64,000 nucleotides of DNA from Acestrorhynchus altus (GCA_034509495.1 CM067514.1:7466259-7530258), one strand, 5' to 3'. Positions 37,624 through 50,000 are shown, numbered from the stretch's first letter. Translations and numbers: made by a program. Notes: generated by a model from the sequence alone, not told the origin.

Positions 37624-37978
37624 ACAGGCAGTATAGGGACACCGCTTTTTCATTGTGAGTTCTGAAATCCAGTGTATTGAAAATCGTTCCTGAACAGTAG
37701 GTTACTTAAAAAATAATAACCTCTATCTCCTGGGAAGATTTCAGATCTCCTAAACTTTGGAACATTGCTGTTAGAATTTGATTGCATTCAGTGATGAGTT
37801 AGAGCTTTATACCCCTGGCATGTTTATCTGCTCCAGAGTCCTGTTCCATTATCAGAACTTCTCTACAGGGATTAGATGTGCAAATGCACACACAGATTGT
37901 CTGTGTCAGCAATGGGAGCAACTTAAAGTATGCATTTATTAGAAGGGGTGTCCACAAATATTTGTACATATAGTGTAT
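37624..37978 (+). mobile_element. MITE family A copy 8
   Basis: Begins GCAGTATAGGGACACCGC and ends AAGGGGTGTCCACAAATATT, then TGTACATATAGTG. Shortened internally. Confidence 0.75.
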
Positions 37979-38739
37979 ATACAGACACCAGAACAGTTGA
38001 GACCAGTTTTTTCTTAAATCAGCTTCTCTACACACAGACATTTCTATCCAGTAATTCATTCACATGGCATAAAGTTACCCAACAGCAACGAAAGACATAT
38101 CATGACATGAAAGCTGTGATTGTATTTTATTTGAATATTAGCTGGATTTATTTGGATTGTTGGAGTCTAAAAAAATGAATATTTTTTGGTATTTTGAGCA
38201 TTTGTCATTTCTACCCATAAACCAGGGAAATGTTGAGTGGGTGATTAATTTTTTTCTTTAGGCATCAAATAATGCAAAGAAATCCAGGTTATGATAACAT
38301 CTAAACAAAAATACTAATGTATTAACTTTGAGAGAAATAAGAAGTAGTAAAATATCCTTCCTAGTCAATCACAGCTTCCATATCTTGGCATGCTTTCCGC
38401 CACTCTTTCAAAGTGCTGTTGGGTGACTTTAAGCGATTTGCGGTGCAGATGGAATGGTTGGAAAGAAACGGTTGCCGTATGTGTAGAGAAGCTGATTTAA
38501 GAAAAAAAAGGGATTGTTCTCTTAATTTTTTTCCGTGGCTGTATAAATGTGGGCTCCCAGTTGATCAATTATTAAATAAAGTAAACAGGCTTCAAACATT
38601 ATTTTTCTTAGGATGTCCAGGACCAGAGACCAAAAAAGACATTGATTCTCATGACCAAAACAATAAGCTCTGGCTGAATGGAGGTCAGCGACTCTTCTGC
38701 TTCATGGATTCTTCAAAACGTAAACAGCACTGCACATAA

Positions 38740-39564
38740 AATCATCTTTCAGTATTCCAGCTGCAGAAGACATCATTACCTGGATACTTTGTTGAGCTTC
38801 CGGTTGTCTTGGTGGCCATATCTGGACTGTACAGTATGTTATGACCAGACCTGACTGCGTTGTTCCAGTGTTTGTCCTAAACCTTCTAATCTCTAATCTT
38901 ATGCAGATCTGTTTCATGCCTTTATTGTACATTCTTCCTGTGAGCACAGAGCGTTTCACTTCAATCTGGATTCATAACACAGGCCTGACAGCAACCATTG
39001 GCTTCATGGTCTGTATCTGCTATGAGAGATATGTAATGATCACATATCCTGTCTGGTATCGATTGTGTCGTTCTTTTAAGTGCTCATCTGTCTTATGATT
39101 TGGTCACTATCCCTTGTTGAATTAGGGATTGGTGTTGTAATAACGGGGGAATTTGGAAAAGTGCATTTGTTCTGTCTCTGAGCTGACTGTTTGTCCCATA
39201 CCCATTAGTTGTGTTTTGCTTTTTTGGTTCTTGGAGGGCTCTTTCCCGCTCAGCCTCTGTCCCCCGTGATGAACAAAAGAGGATTCTCAGAATCCTGGTG
39301 CTGGTGCTGTTCAATTGTACTGTAATCTTTCCACATCTTACAGTTTGTAAGATATTTTTCTCTCTGTCTCCAGAGAATTGGAGAAAATCCTTCCTAAGAG
39401 AGCTGAGATTGGTGGCAAGAGTCTTGATGTATTTGAATCCACTTGCAGACTGTTTGATGTATGTGTTTTTGAGGAAGGATGTCAAAGGCATCCTGAAATA
39501 TTTCTGTTATGAGATGCCTGACAGGGACAGAAATCAAACTGAACACTGCTGTAGATGGACGTGA
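38740..39564 (+). pseudogene. Class A (rhodopsin-like) GPCR pseudogene, intronless
   Basis: All seven helices can be followed, but in changing frames. TM1 (ELPVVLVAISGLYSML, to about 38840) ends in TGA. TM2-TM3 are open from 38841 (VFVLNLLISNLMQICFMPLL, then CYERY as the DRY equivalent) to a stop at 39096-39098. TM4 is read in a third frame from about 39080 (VLICLMIWSLSLVELGIGVV). TM5-TM7 are open from about 39187 to 39564 (PYPLVVFCFFGSW, FNCTVIFPHLTV, and NPLADCLMY as the NPxxY motif). Each change equals a loss of one base (or gain of two), so there are at least three frameshifts in about 0.8 kb. The nearby real genes have none, which argues for true decay rather than poor sequence. The CYERYV, YPVWYR and NPLAD features recall the P2Y and proton-sensing (GPR4-like) branch as expanded in fish; the subfamily is uncertain. 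Confidence 0.8.
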
Positions 39565-39569
39565 CGTGG

Positions 39570-41205
39570 AGGGCAGTGAAAGAGAATACAGAAGAGGGCA
39601 CCTTTGTTGTAAAGCTGCTTTATTTTAGAGAGGTCATGGATGTCAGCCCTGTTCCCGGTCTTAGTGATAACCATGTCTGACTTATAATTAAGCTTTTTAA
39701 CTTAGTCTTTGTCTGTCTAAATATGTATATTATGGCTTCTTGTTACACAGCTTTCATAATTATTTATCTTAATGTGATATTGCATTTCAACCCCTCCATT
39801 CTGAAGGGTTAAAAGAGTTTTATTTATTTCTTGGGTTTCTTTGGATATTACCTCCAAATCATAGACAATTAAATTATAAAATGCCATTATAGTCTCTATG
39901 CACTCTATAAAAATTACAAATATTACTGTGAGCAACAATTATAAAAAAAAATTATAACAATTAAAAAGCAGATCAAGTTGCATAAAATACAGCCAGTACA
40001 TGTACTGCTCTGCACAGTGTAACATGATCTCTTCAATCAAGCTCTCATCAGAAAGTATGTCGTGTAGTTTTTCTGTTTGTTTGGGGTTTTTTTTTCAAAG
40101 TCTGAATAAAATATGCAGATTTACCTGTTTTATAAAATTTGTTCCCACTGCTGCAGTGTCATTGGCTTGTGGCAGTTTCTAGTGCATCTCAAGAAAAGAG
40201 CTCATTTGTGATCACAATTTCACTCTCATAGTTATATTTTATATCCATTTTTCATGACATTTCAAGCTTTTTTGTTTGTTTGTTTTACTGCTAATCAGTT
40301 TTTTTTATTCAAATTTGTATAGATTACTAATTACACATTGTCAAGTTAAAAAACAAAATCTTGAAATATATCACTGTGAATGTATTTACATCATTTAATT
40401 CTTTAATTAAATGATCAAAAGCAAATATTTTGAGATGCACTAGTGTATTGTTTAAATGTCATGTCATATTGCACAAGAAAAAGGTAGGATTTGCCCTTTA
40501 AATGGACTGTGCACAACAACTCTTGATATTTGAACAAATGATTCTCACTTGCTTCTACTCCATTGGGTTTTGGACCCTGTGTTCATGTCATGTCCTTGGG
40601 GACAGAGCTTCTGGGCTTCAAAGCATCTCCCTTAAAGGCTGGGATGTTGTTTCCACAAAATTACGCCGACCTATGAGGCCAAAGACAATGCAAGGACAAT
40701 GGTACTGTGGCTTTCAGGCCCATCCCTGATCATTCTCCACCTCACCTCACAGCATGGCAGCTAGTGGGCTCTAATGTTAGTTACATAGCATAACATTTGG
40801 AATAATGCATTAATCCAAATGATTTCACTGTGCGAGCAAACATATTTATAGATCTTTGTGTCCATAAAAGTTCAAGCATATGTTTCTCTTCTGCATCCTA
40901 TCCCTATGGCAGTGGTTGTGTTTCACTTGAACTACTGTCTACCCTGCCCTCACGATTTCCAGTGGTACTGCTCCATTCACTTATCTGTATTATCTGCTTA
41001 TTTATGTTGAGCATGAATAAGCACTTTCAGATATAGAATGTCCTTATGGCTGATTAACGTGCATGGCTGAAATGAAAGACATTTACAAAGTTCTAGTGTT
41101 GTTCACATTCAGTTTTTTTCAAACCTGTCCTGGAGACTTTAGGCATATTTACCAAGACACCACATTGACCACTAGACCTTGTGTCAACATCACTGCCTTA
41201 TTTGT
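39570..41205. other. Intergenic, unassigned
   Basis: AT-rich non-coding DNA after the GPCR pseudogene. It contains several homopolymer T/A runs but no supportable gene. Confidence 0.4.
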
Positions 41206-41210
41206 CCAGA

Positions 41211-41997
41211 TACAGTGCATTTGGAAAGTATTCACAGCACTGATTTTTGCACATTTTTCTGTTATAATTCATTTTTCACCTCAATATTCTATACACAAAA
41301 CCCCACGGTTTCAAAGTAAGAAAAGTTTGACTCCTGTGCAAATTTATTATAAATAAAACACAAAAATATAACATACAAAAGTATTCACAGCCTTTTCTCA
41401 ATGCTTTGTTGAGAACCTTTGGCAGCAATTACAGCCTCAGGTCTTTGAGTATAATGCTATCAGCTTGGCACCTGTTTTGGGAAGTTTCTCCCATTCTTCT
41501 TTGCAGAACCTCTCAAGCTCAATCATGCCTGATTGGTGTAGTGCGGCAGAAACGGTTGTCTTCTGAAAGGTTCTCCTCTCTCCAGAGAAATGTTGGAGCT
41601 CTATCAGAGTGCCTATGGGGTTCTTAGTCACCTCCCTAACTAGGGCCCTCCTACCACGGTCACTCAGTTTTGGTGTGTGGCTAGCTCTATGAAGAGCCCT
41701 GGTGGTTCCAAACTTCTTCCATTTATGGGTGATGGTGGCGACTGTGCTCATTGGGACCTTCAATGCTGCGTTTTTGTGTACCCTTCCCCAGATCCTCAAA
41801 ACAATCCTGTCTCAAAGGTCGACAGACAATTCCTTAGATTTCATGGTTTGTGCTCTGACAAGCAGTCTCTACTATGGGACCTTATATAAACAGGTGTGTG
41901 TCTTTCCACATCATGTCCAATCAACTGATTTTACCACAGTTGTGCAATCAAGCTGTAGAAACATCTGAAGGATGATCAGTTGGAAACAAGATGCAGA
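41211..41997 (-). mobile_element. Tc1-like transposon family C, copy 3, internally deleted and truncated
   Basis: Left end TACAGTGCATTTGGAAAGTA. The minus-strand reading frame 41799-41437 (120 codons) joins the N-terminal HTH region (STVATITHKWKKFGTTRALH, LSDRGRRALVREV) directly to the C-terminal ELERFCKEEWEKLPKT. The DDE catalytic core is missing. The opposite terminal repeat is absent. Confidence 0.82.
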
Positions 41998-41999
41998 TA

Positions 42000-43845
42000 T
42001 ACACTGGCATTTTTCTCAATTATGGTCAGTCATTAGAACTTAAAGATGCACTATTTTAATATTTTGTGAATGAGCAATGTCTGACCTGGAGCACTGGTAA
42101 AGCTGAAATGATGGGGACACTGTCAGTAAATGGATTTCCACAATATAAAATATTTCCACAATATTTCTATTTTAAGTATAATACATTTTATGAACATTGA
42201 ATTAAAATCCATACTTGACAGATGTTTTTTTTACAATTCTCTACTACAATTAATAATTGCTTATGGCGAATGCTGATGCAAACTCCTTTCTATTGAAATT
42301 CAAAGAAAAACCTTTTTTAAGTTCTTGAAATTTGTGCTTATAAGCAGAAAATCCACAGCGCCTTCATTTACGTATGTGCTTACAGGCCAGCCTTGCCTGG
42401 ACCAATATAGCAGACGTGTTGATGTGAAGAAGGTGTGTATATCCAGCTGAACCCCCTGCCCTGCTAACTGTAGCAATGATTGATTCACCTGATTGAAATA
42501 GTCAGCTCTTTAATAAGCCTTTTCAGAGGTGTAGGGGGATCTGTCAAAGCCAGAGGTGGGTAGTAACAACCTACACTTTCTTAAGTATGTTTTTGAACAA
42601 ATTAGTGTCGCTGTCCAATGAAAAATATGCATCTCCAAAATGGCAACTTCACAGGAGAAGGCAAAATGCTCTTAACTTTTAATGTGAAATAAGAGTTAAA
42701 TGGACAAAGTTGAGACACATGACTTTCATTGGACAGCAGCGATATACTGTTGTTGTTTTTAAAAGAAAATACTTTTCACTCTTTTCTCTTCACTTTTTAT
42801 TTGTAAGATCAAAATGTACTTTTACTGTTCTCATCTACGTTCATCTCAGTGTTATATTTTTAAATGATGTTCAGTTTAATGCACAATTTTATGTTCTTCA
42901 CTCAAGTGCATCTTGGATAGCTCCATCCTCCAATCAAAACATCTTACATGCCTTCCTTTGACCAGTCATAATGCATAATACATAATACATCATCGTTCAT
43001 GGTCCAGCTCAATGGTTGATTCACTGATTTCAAGAACGTGGACATTTCTGTACTAAAAAGTATACATAGAGAAAACCCGGTAAGTTTCACGTTTGGATAA
43101 TGTGGTGCGATGTAAACAGCGAACAGTGCCACGGGTCAGCATTCTGCTGACTGTGTGCCACTGCTGGTCCACTCGCTGACAAATTTTAAATATACAGAGA
43201 CTTTAATTTTAGAAAATTAAAAAGAAGCCTAATAAAACATTTTTGCTTTATATTAATGTTTCATATAAAATATATTACAAAATGATGACACTGAGCTAAA
43301 TGAAAATGAACTAATTTACAGCAGATAATGGAAGATAAATGTGGCATTGTGTACAATATTCTGTTGGTAGGCTGCCCAGAAAATGCTGAGCAAAACACTA
43401 GCTTTGCCGTCGGGGGTCTAAAAGTGGGCCGCTGTTCTCTTGCTATCAGGGAACTATGGTACATTAGTAATATAAATAGAGACTCCTGGATATTAATTAA
43501 TCTTAATTTAGCAGTTTGTGATGTTCATGAGCTGCCCTAGCCCTGATGGCAATATGACAGGGGCCCTCTGTTGGTTCACTTGCATTTTACCCTCTCTTAA
43601 ACAGAGTTTTAAACAAAATGCCACTTTTTGTTGCTCATTTTCCACTTTAGTAATTTTTTTTATTTGAAATGGCTTGGTATTTTTTTTCCACTCACATCTC
43701 GGAATATTTAGATTACTTTCCAAAATAAAATAATCTGTTGGATGAGAAAACTAGTTAGATATTGTACAGAAGAAAATAACCTGGGTGGTCCAAGGGAGGA
43801 TCTGCAACGACAGTCAATGGGGTTCCAACCGTATCGGGCCAGTGG
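42000..43845. other. Intergenic, unassigned
   Basis: No gene supported. Words such as CTCCAAAATGGCA at about 42632 resemble those at 27234, suggesting a minor dispersed repeat. Confidence 0.35.
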
Positions 43846-43846
43846 G

Positions 43847-44255
43847 GTGTCCAAATATTTGTGGATACTCCTGCTAATTAATGCATTCAGGTTTCTTTTA
43901 GAAGTTTCACCCATTGCTGACACAGATGTGCAAATGCACACAGCTTGTCATGAGCTTGTAGACAAGTACTGCTAGTAGGACTCTCTGGAGAAGATAAACA
44001 AACATGAAACAAAACTATTGTTGGTACATAAACAAACTAGTGGTACCATAACTAATGGCAGGTGTGGTTTAGTTACTTTTGGAATGAGTTGGGCAGCTGA
44101 AGATGGTGGTGATCATTAAAGCTCATTTTGCTGAATGCAATCAAATCATCATAGCAATGCCTCTAAATCTAATAGAAAGCCTTCCCTGGACGGTAGAGAC
44201 AGTTACTCCAACAAAAGCAGGATGAACTATTTAATACCACTGATCTCAGTATAAT
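43847..44255 (-). mobile_element. MITE family A copy 9
   Basis: GGGGTGTCCAAATATTTGTG to GATGAACTATTTAATACCAC, minus orientation. Confidence 0.75.
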
Positions 44256-44259
44256 AATG

Positions 44260-45384
44260 TCTATTTTTATTATGGATTAATCTGCTGATTATTTTCTCAA
44301 TTATTTGATTCACCTTTTAAAACAGAACAAAATTGATGGCATTCTTTTTCAGTTGCCTCCCCAAATACTGTTATTAAGCAAACATAATATCCATCCATTT
44401 TCATACCATGGTTTACCTAAAAATGGATACTCCACCGCAAACCTATTCTTAATGAAGCACAAATAGAACCGAAACCAGTTGCTCAACTTGAAACAGTGGT
44501 TTTACTGAAGTAGTGATGAACATGATTATATTATTTAAGCTAAAACTATTTTAATAAACAAATCCCATCCACCTTACAGCCAAGGATACTTAAGAACTTA
44601 AGAAAAAAACCTTCTGAAATTAAGAGTGAATTCAGAAATACATCACTTATTCACCCATAAAACCACCATCATTCAGACCTGGTTATAGTAAAAGCAAGAA
44701 GAGTCATGAAAGAAACACCTGCACGCATCAGTCATGCTATTGGTCATTTAGAAATAAGATTAGCCTGATCTGCTGGACTGACCCACAAATACGCATCAAA
44801 ACTGACTTTCAACATCTGACCTGACCTGCTCCGATCACGTCCTTTATATGTGACAAGTTAAAATACAGATGAAAAAAGAATATGGCAAATTAAGTCATTG
44901 TTAATCACTAAAAATATGACTAATGGTTTCAAAAAATGGACACGTAATGAAGAGCAGGAGAAAAAAATCAGAATATTAAACCTTGATCACTAGGAAGGTA
45001 CCAGATAATGACAGTCAGCGCCCTGACAGAAGGCACACAGGAAGGGAACATAAAACGATCTACTGTCAGTCTAAAGCCGCCATCATTCAAAAGTTCCACT
45101 GGACAATTATTCACACTGGCTGTTCACTCCTTCTGGCTCACACACTCACACATACCTACAAGATTAGCTGTAGGAACAGAAAAGGGAACAAAAGAAAGAT
45201 GAATACAAAAAGTAACAGATATGCACAAAAAAAAAAAAATCCTCAGTAAGCACCAAGACTATCCAGATCCCAGAGCGCGTAGCTATTAGGAGTCCAGGTG
45301 TTAAAGCCTTGAATCCAGGTGGCTGGCCCCGTGAGCACCTTGCTCTTGTCTTTGGAGAGATAGTCCTGGTTTGGGGCTGAAAGG
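44260..45384 (-). other. Region downstream of aph1b, including its 3' UTR
   Basis: Follows the aph1b stop on the minus strand. No unambiguous poly(A) signal close to the stop was found; the 3' UTR end is not fixed. An A12 run lies at 45228-45239. Confidence 0.4.
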
Positions 45385-45552
45385 TTATCTAGGCCTGTGA
45401 TTGGCCAGAAGGAAGTCTTTGTCTTTGCAGGTGAGACAGAGCTTCAGGTTCCTCAGAGAGCCACCAGCGCAAGAGAACGCCCAGCCAGCCATCAAGCACA
45501 GTATTATATAGGTGGGTATCAGACTTCCTTCGTACTGTGGATTTACAAATGT
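45385..45552 (-). CDS. aph1b: aph1b exon 6 with stop
   Basis: Residues 204-258, TFVNPQYEGSLIPTYIILCL onward to DKDFLLANHRPR, then TAA. Acceptor TGTTTCAG. TM7 and the cytosolic-facing tail. Confidence 0.96.
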   Translation of the reverse strand, partial: TFVNPQYEGSLIPTYIILCLMAGWAFSCAGGSLRNLKLCLTCKDKDFLLANHRPR

Positions 45553-48500
45553 CTGAAACATACAAAGAAGAAAGAGCTTTTCAGAAGACAGGTGACAAAC
45601 AGCTTTCCTCAATTTTCCACTGCATGGAGTTGAGTTGTGGCTAAATTGTGATGTGTAAACCTTGCAGAGCACAAGAGAGAATAATTCTATGCCATGCAGA
45701 CATCCAGCACTGTAGCTGTGCTATGTGCTGTTATGTATATGCTATTTAGGTTGCTATGTCGTGTCGTGAAGCTGTCAGTTGAACATCACTATTTGCTCCA
45801 GAGAGGCTCCTAATAAAATGCTCTCCACCATCTGTCTGGACATGAATAAGAAAGTTAGCTAGCCTTTAATTAGGTGTTATCTAAACACTGGGATCAGCAG
45901 TCCAATGTGCATCCTGGACCATTCGAATCCTGGACAACTTCCTGCCGACTTTAGACCCAACCATAATCCAGCCCACCTGATCCAAATAATTACAGCCTTC
46001 AACTGTTCTTCAATGGCTGAATGGGGTGTTTTAGCTTTGGGTTGAAACATGCAGGAAAGTAGCTCTCCAGGGTTGGTGGCCCCTACTGGAATTCAGCTGC
46101 ATCTGCAGTAATGTCACATCTTATGTATTCTTCTCAAATTCACAGGTGTATCATAATAAGCAAGAAAGTGTGTGTGTCGGTTACCCTTACCAGACATGAC
46201 ACCAGCAGGTGACTCAAGACGACAGCTCCAAGAGACCACCATCTCTTATGTTCACATGCCTCAAAGAACACCACCCCCCAGAACATGTGCAGCAGGATTA
46301 TGGCCAGTGTCATGAAAGCTGGAAATCGAATCAGCAGGATTACAACCAAGACCGGATGAACAATGAAAACATCCCATCTCTCCAGGTATAAAACTCTGTG
46401 GATCCTTTACCTGAAGATATGAAGTAATGCTGGGAGTCACCATGGATACCCACAGTCCCAGGGCCTACTGAGTCAGACAGGATGTTGACTACTGAAAATG
46501 CTCCACTCATGAATCCAAAGCCCAGGCCAGAAACTGGACAACACACGTGCACAATCAGATTATCAAAAACTACATGATTTGACACAGTTATGATAAATAT
46601 AAACAGACATTTAACCACCATACCATAAGCTAGCTGACGAACAGAGATGGGCATGGTGTCTTCCTGGCTGATGGCCAGCAGACCTTCATTAGCTTTCCTA
46701 TGAAACAGAAACAGCAACTTTAAGGTCAGAAAGTTACAGCTAAACACCACTTTTATTATGTATTTGTTAATAACTATTAAAATTACAGGTTTTAACATTG
46801 ATTTCACTGAAAGAAATAATCTGCTCAACGTCTCAAAAAGCATCTGTGTGGACAAATGTTTTGGGACACCTGTTCATTCAGGTACTCATTTGAAATCAAG
46901 GCTATATGATGAGTTTATCCTGCTTTTGTTGGAGAAAATGTCTCTACTGTCCAGGAAAGACTTTCTACTAGATTCTGGAGCATTGCTGTGAGGACTTCAA
47001 TCTACTTGGCAATGAGAGCGGTGTTGGTGAGAAGAGGATGTTGGATGATCACCACCCACCTCATACCAAACTCCTAATCTCACCCCAAAAGTATCAGATG
47101 TCACACCATCATTACAGAGAACACAGTTCAGTGCTGGGGGAATTTATACCCTTCTAGCTCATGCCTGGCATTAGGCATGATGCCAATAGGATTGTTAATG
47201 GATGTATTTGCTCCAGGGAGTGCTATTCCATTCACAGTACTTGGCAATACTTCCCTAGAGCAGAACCCCTGCCCTATAGGGAATAGAGAAGCTGTGTGTG
47301 CATTTACACACCCGTGTTAGCAATGGGTGCAACTTAAAGTAGCTGAATGCATTCATTGCAAGGGGTGTCCAAACATTTGGATATACAATGTATGATTATC
47401 GTATTGAAAGACGTTCACGCTTACTTCAGTAGCTTGTAGTAGGCAAATCGGAAAACCTCCTGAAGCAGTACAGAAAGCACCACTCCGAATATGAGGAGAC
47501 CTTTCTGCTGTGTGGCGCTGTCTTTGTTGCTCATCTGTACAGTAACAAACCAGACTAACGAAGAGAGCAGCAAAGATACCAGCCAGAAAAACGCCCTGCA
47601 AAACAGAACACTGTTAACACCACAGACCACCCTGTCCCCTCTTAGGAGAAGTACACCAATAGAATTAGTATTTCAGTCCATTTCTAGTGACAGAGGAATG
47701 ACTTTGGGGTGCTTCATATATCAGCTTTGGCTCAGCAGTCTAAAGCGCTACCACTATGCCCTGAGGATCACATCAGAGTTAGAGCAAAATTCTCTGATGC
47801 TCCCTCTCTGGGTGACCCAATCAGATGGTGCCCTCCCCCACATGCTGGTTGGCACAGGCATCTGTTAACCATTGTATCAGAGTTGGGGGACCCGGCACTT
47901 TCTGGTGAATATGCAAATGGTTGCAGTTCGAAAAAGGGGTGGTGATTGATGTCATATGTATGGGAGGAAGCATGTGCTCATCCTTTGTATCAGTTCTGGC
48001 AATGTTTTGACTAAAAAGATTTTAACCTTTAAAACTCATGGAGAGGAATGTTTCAAAATAGAGGCAGTTGGTGTAGTGGTTAACACCACTGCCTTTTCAG
48101 TGGATGACCTGGGTTTGATTACCCCATCTGACACACAGTTCAACACCAGTAGGACCAGATCACTGTTCCCACTGATAGCTGCATTATTCAGATCAGATTT
48201 GAGTATTCAGACATGAAAAGCCTGTGTACATGGGTTAGTGCTGTAACAGTGTAGGTGTCAGTAACTACATAGCCATGCTGGTGCCACACTCACACATGCA
48301 CTGTATCCCTGCATTTCTGTCACTCTGGATTTGATGACATTGTTCGTCACATTGCAAGTGATGCAAATGACACTTTGCAATCAGACTGACTTTAAAGTCC
48401 AGACTCATAAGTCTCTAGAAATCCTATTGTAATTGTATTTCAAGCCACCTCCAAATGTGGTTTGGATCTGAGCCTCAAAAGTTGGATTTGATATGGTTTT

Positions 48501-50000
48501 ATGTCATCCAGACTCCCAAAAATCAATCTGGATACAAAGGCCAAAAATCAGATTTGTGCTGGCAGTTCTAACTTAAAAATGAACAAAAAACATTATCAAT
48601 GATCTGTCAGTTTTCGGTCTGTGTAGAGCAAGTCTGAGCCCTGTAAATCAGGCCTCATCTAATTTGTTGGAATCCTAGAGTAGTGTTAAGAGGGCATCCT
48701 GGGCTTATGCCACAGGCTTGGCTCTGTGGCTAATGGAGCAAAGGGAAAGCTGGGCTCCGAGTGGTTCAATGGACAGAGGCACTGACCCTGTGACCTGAGG
48801 ATGGCAAGTTCGAATCCCAGGCTACGTGCTTTTGTACACCAGTGCCTCCTTATCACAAACTACGCTTCTCCTTTTTCTGGTCTTGGGGATAAAATAACCT
48901 TAAATCTATATTAACAGGAACCATCAAACCAGCCTGAATCATCTCAACCACACCATCACAGTGCCATTCCCTGCTGAGGGATCCAGCTCAAGACCAACTG
49001 ATTTCAGATGGTCAAGCTGGTCTTCAATGGTCATCCAGTTGAGAAAACACCCTGTACTGGTAAGCAAACTGGTTTAGCTCTTGACCAGTCTATACTGTGT
49101 GTGCATGGTCATGCTGGTCAACCAGCATGATCAGGTTTGGCAACACTGGTTCAGCTTGTTCATACTTGCAGCATCAACCCAGCTTCACTGTATGATCACG
49201 TGATTGTCTGACGCTTTTACCAATGAATCAATAAGGTCTTTATTCAGTTCTGTTGGTGATTCATTCCAGGGCAAAGAGTCTTTTGAATGATTCCTGAATC
49301 AACAGTAAAGGTATGAACATCCTGGAAGTGTAAAATAACAGCCTCCGGTGTTCTGTCCAGTTGTGCTACCTGTCCATATGTGCTGCTTGGCCTTCGTGCG
49401 CATGCACAGACCCACATTTAATACTTTTCGCCCTCATTTTACTAGGATGCGTTGTTTCACAGCTTATTATAACACGTTATTTATTTCCGTGTTCCAGACG
49501 AACGTAACCAATCATAATAAACAAGTTTATATTAATGTCTGGTCGATACCTTCTTTACCTGTGATTTTCACAGATAATCACGCCTATTGCACCGCTGTAA
49601 ATATATTCTGATACGGTGCTGTAAGCCTCTTTTTTTTTATTTGGGCGGCTTCACGTTATAATGGAAAGAAAATACAAAGTCCAGGTCCATGAAAATGTAA
49701 TCCAGCTCCAGGATTTACCTCGGACTGCGGCCGTGGTTGAGCTGTAGCGGAGCCGTCCGCGCGGTCAGAGTCAAATCCTGGAACCGGATTTCGACCTGGC
49801 GCGCTGAGGCGAAGCGCGTTTGGACGGGGCAGCACAAATCGACAGAACACCGACAGCCAACGTTGTAGCTGCGCTGTTTGGACTCACCCTGCAATAAGAA
49901 AGATCACTCGGAGCGGGTCCCGAGCGATGGTGAATAAAAACAGGGCTATGGCCGGCCCGAACGCTATGAACGTACAGCCGAAAAACACGGCTGTGGTCAT
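45385..50000 (-). CDS. aph1b: Gamma-secretase subunit APH-1B, complete spliced gene
   Basis: Six exons in transcription order: 50000-49888, 47595-47425, 46697-46624, 46533-46411, 46318-46191, 45552-45385. They total 777 nt, or 258 residues (human APH1B is about 257). All borders are GT-AG and the phases join cleanly. Aph-1 is a seven-pass membrane protein that scaffolds the gamma-secretase complex with presenilin, nicastrin and Pen-2, which cleaves Notch, APP and other stubs. The TM4 glycine motif falls exactly at G122, G126 and G130 (GLGFGFMSG), and the conserved membrane histidines at H171 and H197 are present. The C-terminus is CKDKDFLLANHRPR. The start is the ATG giving MTTAVFFGCTFIAFGPAIAL, which sits in a CpG-rich first exon. 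No disruption was seen. Confidence 0.97.
45915..46090. mobile_element. Fragment of MITE family H in aph1b intron 5
   Basis: CCACCTGATCCAAATAATTA and GAAACATGCAGGAAAGTAGC match parts of 13812-13965 and 57146-57474. Confidence 0.45.
46191..46318 (-). CDS. aph1b: aph1b exon 5
   Basis: Completes A161, then residues 162-203. FMTLAIILLHMFWGVVFFEA carries H171 and LSHLLVSCL carries H197. Acceptor TTTCCAG, donor GTAAGG. Confidence 0.96.
46411..46533 (-). CDS. aph1b: aph1b exon 4
   Basis: Completes V120, then residues 121-160. Includes GLGFGFMSGAFSVVNI (TM4 glycine motif) and GPGTVGIHGDSQHYF. Acceptor TGTCCAG, donor GTAAAG. Confidence 0.96.
46624..46697 (-). CDS. aph1b: aph1b exon 3
   Basis: Completes K95, then residues 96-119, KANEGLLAISQEDTMPISVR followed by QLAY. 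Acceptor TTTCATAG, donor GTATGG. Only 74 nt. Confidence 0.95.
46844..47392 (+). mobile_element. MITE family A copy 10, in aph1b intron 2
   Basis: GTGTGGACAAATGTTTTGGG to AAGGGGTGTCCAAACATTTG, about 549 bp. It makes up most of the 727-bp intron. Confidence 0.82.
47425..47595 (-). CDS. aph1b: aph1b exon 2
   Basis: Completes G38, then residues 39-94: AFFWLVSLLLSSLVWFVTVQ onward to RFAYYKLL. Acceptor TTTTGCAG, donor GTAAGC. TM2, loop and TM3. Confidence 0.96.
47715..47950 (+). repeat. tRNA-like SINE head in aph1b intron 1
   Basis: TTGGCTCAGCAGTCTAAAGC (A-box-like) with a GAGGATCACATCAGAGTTAG segment. It lacks a tRNA fold and a clean B box. Confidence 0.5.
48060..48200 (+). repeat. tRNA-like SINE head
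   Basis: TTGGTGTAGTGGTTAACACC (A box) and ACCTGGGTTTGATTACCCC (B box). A SINE remnant in aph1b intron 1. Confidence 0.6.
48745..48850 (+). repeat. tRNA-like SINE head
   Basis: CGAGTGGTTCAATGGACAGA (A box) and GCAAGTTCGAATCCCAGG (B box). No acceptor stem pairs, so a SINE rather than a tRNA gene. Confidence 0.6.

Noticed and set aside
46340..46855. A 171-codon single-exon gene on the minus strand
   Set aside because: It is aph1b exons 3 and 4 read through two short introns that happen to be open.
48745..48850. A functional tRNA gene
   Set aside because: A- and B-box-like words are present but no cloverleaf with a paired acceptor stem; it reads as a SINE head.
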